Part shown: in pieces, positions 6,265-9,068 of the stretch
Layout: every line of letters starts with the position of its first letter
How positions within the stretch are numbered: the stretch's first letter is position 1
From: Litorimonas sp964490745
Lineage (GTDB): Bacteria > Pseudomonadota > Alphaproteobacteria > Caulobacterales > Maricaulaceae
Direction of reading: 5' to 3'
DNA length: 9,068 nucleotides
NCBI GenBank assembly: GCA_964490745.1
Contig: CAZBDT010000099.1
Location: 1 to 9,068, forward strand
The notes under the pieces: generated by a model
What the model was told of the DNA's origin: nothing
Seen by the model: only the letters and a program-made list of their open reading frames with translations
The model's database searches: none
Program-made: the position numbers and the translations under genes

Positions 6265-7422
6265 ACTTTATCCAAGCCGGCTGTGCGCCCGGCCGATCCC
6301 CGTTTTTCTGCCGGACCAACACGCAAACGACCCGGATGGTCGCTCGAGGTGCTATCTGATGCCGCTCTAGGACGCTCTCACCGTTCGGCCCTTGGTAAGG
6401 CCAAACTCAAAGAAGTTATAGATCTCACTCGCGAAGTTCTTCAGGTTCCAGAAGATTACCGCATCGGTATTGTTCCGGCTTCTGACACCGGTGCCGTAGA
6501 AATGGCGATGTGGTCCATGCTTGGACCAAAACCTGTCATGGTCGCGGCTTGGGAAAATTTTGGTCAAGCTTGGGTGACCGATGCGGACAAACAATTACCT
6601 CTGGAAGACCTGACACTTCTGACTGCCCCTTATGGCCAGCTACCGGATTTTTCAGACTATGATGGGTCTCAAGACCTCGTCTTTACAGCCAATGGGACGA
6701 CATCCGGCGTGAAGGTCGCGGATTACGGCTTTATCCCAAATGACCGCGAAGGCGTCACGATTTGTGATGCAACCTCTGCTGTTTATGCCCAACCCCTGCC
6801 TTGGGAAAAACTCGATGTCGTCACTTACTCTTGGCAGAAAGTCATGGGCGGTGAAGCAGCACATGGGATGCTTATTCTCTCCCCGCATGCAATTGCCCGT
6901 TTGGAAAGTTACAATCCGCCTTGGCCTCTGCCGAAAATCTTCCGTCTGACAAAAGGCGGCAAATTAATCGAAGGCATCTTCCAAGGCGCAACAATTAACA
7001 CGCCGTCCCTGCTCTGCGCCGAAGATCATCTGGATGCACTAAAATGGGCCAAAGCGAATGGTGGTTTGCAAGGGATGTATGACCGCGCAGATGCAAATGC
7101 CCAAGCCATTTGGGACTGGGTGGCCGATCGCGATTGGATTGCAAACTTAGCCGAGAATGAATCTGAGCGTTCAAACACAGGCGTCTGCCTCAAGATCGTC
7201 GACCCCCGCGTCACGGCCTTGCCAAAAGAAGACCAAGCCACCTTCGCGAAATCTATCGTGACTTTGCTAGGCGAGGAAAATGTTGCGCTCGACTTCGGCG
7301 CATATCGCACCGCCCCTCCCGGTTTCCGCCTCTGGGTCTCCGGCCTGACCCCGATTGAGGATGTCAAAGCCGTCTTGCCTTGGTTGGATTGGGCGTTCGA
7401 GACGAAAGTTTCTACTCTTTAA
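6259..7422 (+). CDS. serC: Phosphoserine aminotransferase, alphaproteobacterial type
   Basis: This 387-residue PLP enzyme transfers the amino group of glutamate to 3-phosphohydroxypyruvate, giving phosphoserine in cytosolic serine synthesis. The internal aldimine lysine is Lys194 in YSWQKVMGGEAAHGM, and Asp170 in CDATSA is positioned to contact the PLP ring nitrogen. N-terminal FSAGPTRKRPGW (16-27) and GRSHRS (38-43) are typical of the SerC subfamily shared by alphaproteobacteria and Methanosarcina (TIGR01365-like), distinct from the E. coli-type enzyme. The length is normal. GTG at 6259 is used, with AAGGAG (6248-6253) five bases upstream. serA follows after 132 bp that contain inverted palindromic repeats, so the pair is probably one operon whose message carries strong hairpins between the genes. 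The leader suggests post-transcriptional control. Confidence 0.95.
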   Translation: MTTLSKPAVRPADPRFSAGPTRKRPGWSLEVLSDAALGRSHRSALGKAKLKEVIDLTREVLQVPEDYRIGIVPASDTGAVEMAMWSMLGPKPVMVAAWENFGQAWVTDADKQLPLEDLTLLTAPYGQLPDFSDYDGSQDLVFTANGTTSGVKVADYGFIPNDREGVTICDATSAVYAQPLPWEKLDVVTYSWQKVMGGEAAHGMLILSPHAIARLESYNPPWPLPKIFRLTKGGKLIEGIFQGATINTPSLLCAEDHLDALKWAKANGGLQGMYDRADANAQAIWDWVADRDWIANLAENESERSNTGVCLKIVDPRVTALPKEDQATFAKSIVTLLGEENVALDFGAYRTAPPGFRLWVSGLTPIEDVKAVLPWLDWAFETKVSTL

Positions 7423-7539
7423 TGACTGTCATTCCGGGGCTCCGAAGGAGAACCCGGAAGATCGAGCGTTAAATTTACGCTAGACCGTTTCTCTTTCAAT
7501 TTTCGAACTTCCGGGTCGGCAAAGCCGCCCGGAATGACA
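7421..7539. repeat. Pair of inverted REP-like palindromes between serC and serA
   Basis: The outer arms TGTCATTCCGGG (7427-7438) and CCCGGAATGACA (7528-7539) are perfectly complementary. Inner arms ACCCGGAAG (7452-7460) and CTTCCGGGT (7508-7516) are also perfect. Each half folds alone: the left around CTCC-GAA-GGAG (7440-7450), the right around CGGC-AAA-GCCG (7517-7527). This gives two hairpin units in opposite orientation separated by 47 bp, like a BIME built of REP units. The spacer has its own small dyad, AGCGT/ACGCT (7465-7481). No T-run follows, so it is not an evident terminator. It may affect mRNA stability or the SerC to SerA ratio. Confidence 0.75.
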
Positions 7540-7554
7540 CATAGGAATATTAAA

Positions 7555-9068
7555 ATGCCAAAGGTTCTCATTGCCGACAAAATGTCTCCTGCCGCGACGC
7601 AGGTTTTCAAACAACGCGGCGTCGATGTTGACGTCATCACGGGTCTTTCGAAGGAAGAACTCATCGAAATCATCGCGGATTATGACGGCTTGGCCGTTCG
7701 GTCGTCCACACGTCCGGATGCCGAAATTATCGCGCAAGCAAAAAATCTGAAAGTCATTGGTCGCGCCGGAATTGGTGTTGATAATATTGATATCAAAGCC
7801 GCCACAGATCGCGGTGTCGTCGTTATGAACACACCCTTCGGAAACGCTATAACGACAGCGGAACATGCGATTGCCATGCTCTTTTCCGCCGCCCGTCAGA
7901 TCCCGTCAGCCTCCGCTCGGACGCAAAATGGCGAATGGCCAAAATCAGATTTCAAAGGCGTCGAGCTTTTTAATAAAACACTCGGCCTGATCGGCTGCGG
8001 CAATATTGGCGCGCTTGTCGCTGAACGCGCGCAGGGGTTAAAGATGAAAGTCATCGCTTATGATCCCTATCTAACGGAAGAGCGCGCCATCAAACTCGGG
8101 GTTGAAAAGGTCGAGTTAGACACATTGTTCCAGCGTGCCGACGCCATCACGCTGCACACGCCACTGGTGGAAAGCACCAAAGGTATCGTCTCACGGGAAC
8201 GTTTGGGCATGACCAAAAAAGGCGTTATTATTGTCAATTGCGCCCGCGGGGGTTTGGTCGATGAAGACGCGTTGAAAGACGCACTGGACGCCGGACATGT
8301 ACGGGCTGCAGCGCTGGACGTCTTCGCGGTAGAGCCTGCCAAATCGCATCCGCTTTTCGGAACGCCGAACTTTATTGCAACACCGCATCTCGGCGCATCG
8401 ACTTTAGAAGCGCAAGAAAATGTCGCGGTCCAAGTGGCAGAGCAAATGGCGGACTACCTGCTGACAGGCGCAGTTTCTAACGCGCTCAATACACCGTCAA
8501 TCTCCGCAGAAGAAGCGCCTCGCTTGAAGCCTTTCGTCGATCTGGCTGACAAAATGGGACGCCTTACGGGTCAGCTTTTACACGCGCCTATTAAGGCTGT
8601 AGAGTTTACCTATAAGGGCGCAGTTACAGAGTTGAACACCAACCCAATGACCGCAGCCGCCCTTGCAGGTCTTTTGAAAGCGGCCATGCCGGACGTGAAT
8701 ATGGTCTCAGCCCCCGGACTCGCCAAAGAACGCGGTATCGAAATCAAAGAAAGCTATGTTGATGAAGCCGAACGCGCAGAGAGCCTCATCCGCTTAACGG
8801 TCGAAACAACTGAGCGGAAATATGCAATCGTTGGTACGATCTATCGCGGTGAACCGCGTATTGTTCGCCTCTTCGGTGTGCAGATGGACGCGGCCTTCTC
8901 ACCAAATATGATCTATGTTCGAAATGAAGATAAGCCTGGCTTTATCGGAGAACTCGGCGGAGTGTTAGGGCGCAATAAGGTTAATATAGCGACCTTCTCT
9001 CTTGGCCGTATGGCCCAAGGCGAAGAAGCCGTTTGTCTGGTCAGTGTAGACGGCGCAGTGTCAGAGGC
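7555..9068 (+). CDS. serA: D-3-phosphoglycerate dehydrogenase, long ACT-containing form, 3'-truncated by the window edge
   Basis: 504 complete codons are present and the frame is still open at the window end; this form is usually about 525-530 residues, so about 20-25 are missing. The enzyme oxidises 3-phosphoglycerate to 3-phosphohydroxypyruvate with NAD, the first step of serine synthesis. Visible are GRAGIGVDNID (69-79), the Rossmann motif GCGNIG (147-152) with Asp170 for the NAD ribose, and the catalytic set Arg231 (NCARGG), Glu260 (VEP) and His278 (TPHLGAST). Residues about 315-445 form the intervening allosteric substrate-binding domain, and an ACT domain starts near 452 (MIYVRNEDKPGFIGELG), the usual serine-sensing module. 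ATG at 7555 has AGGA (7543-7546) eight bases upstream, just after the repeat pair. Serine feedback is family knowledge, not shown here. Confidence 0.96.
   Translation, partial: MPKVLIADKMSPAATQVFKQRGVDVDVITGLSKEELIEIIADYDGLAVRSSTRPDAEIIAQAKNLKVIGRAGIGVDNIDIKAATDRGVVVMNTPFGNAITTAEHAIAMLFSAARQIPSASARTQNGEWPKSDFKGVELFNKTLGLIGCGNIGALVAERAQGLKMKVIAYDPYLTEERAIKLGVEKVELDTLFQRADAITLHTPLVESTKGIVSRERLGMTKKGVIIVNCARGGLVDEDALKDALDAGHVRAAALDVFAVEPAKSHPLFGTPNFIATPHLGASTLEAQENVAVQVAEQMADYLLTGAVSNALNTPSISAEEAPRLKPFVDLADKMGRLTGQLLHAPIKAVEFTYKGAVTELNTNPMTAAALAGLLKAAMPDVNMVSAPGLAKERGIEIKESYVDEAERAESLIRLTVETTERKYAIVGTIYRGEPRIVRLFGVQMDAAFSPNMIYVRNEDKPGFIGELGGVLGRNKVNIATFSLGRMAQGEEAVCLVSVDGAVSE

Noticed and set aside
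6096..6359. Open frame that could be a leader peptide upstream of serC
   Set aside because: It has no properly spaced ribosome binding site, starts upstream of the likely serC promoter, overlaps serC out of frame by about 100 nt and resembles no known product.
7480..7866. 128-residue minus-strand open frame across the REP-like pair and the serA start
   Set aside because: It is antisense to a clear serA and begins within conserved serA codons; its composition does not look like a real protein.

Overview
The window looks like a chromosomal segment of an alphaproteobacterium of moderate GC content, probably marine and Maricaulales/Hyphomonadaceae-like. That placement is an inference. It rests on the serC-serA gene order, a SerC of the type usual in alphaproteobacteria, a TTGACG-type promoter with a structured serC leader, and a small set of lipoprotein and outer-membrane genes. 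No phage, transposase, CRISPR array, tRNA or rRNA was seen.

Layout. (1) 1-1360, plus strand: the 3' part of a glutathione S-transferase gene followed 3 nt later by an aldo/keto reductase gene. (2) 1381-5934, minus strand, read from right to left: a large lipoprotein zinc metalloprotease with two Ig-like repeats; a His-rich small lipoprotein starting 2 nt after it; a hairpin; a YghU-type glutathione/disulfide-bond oxidoreductase; and an outer-membrane beta-barrel protein. The barrel gene converges on the aldo/keto reductase gene. Its probable intrinsic terminator lies inside the reductase coding sequence. (3) 5935-6258: a divergent intergenic region with candidate promoters in both directions and a structured serC leader. 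(4) 6259-9068, plus strand: serC and serA, the first steps of serine synthesis from 3-phosphoglycerate. serA is cut by the window end within its C-terminal ACT domain.

How the genes work together. SerA oxidises 3-phosphoglycerate and SerC transaminates the product to phosphoserine. The two genes are separated by 132 bp that are almost filled by a pair of inverted REP-like palindromes. The metalloprotease and His-rich lipoprotein look translationally coupled and are both predicted to be lipid-anchored in the envelope, so they are the best candidate here for an undescribed two-part system. The GST, the reductase and YghU share a redox/detoxification theme but lie in two separate transcription units.

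The most unusual non-coding signals are the serC-serA repeat pair, the terminator embedded antisense in the aldo/keto reductase gene, the hairpin just upstream of yghU, and the serC leader.
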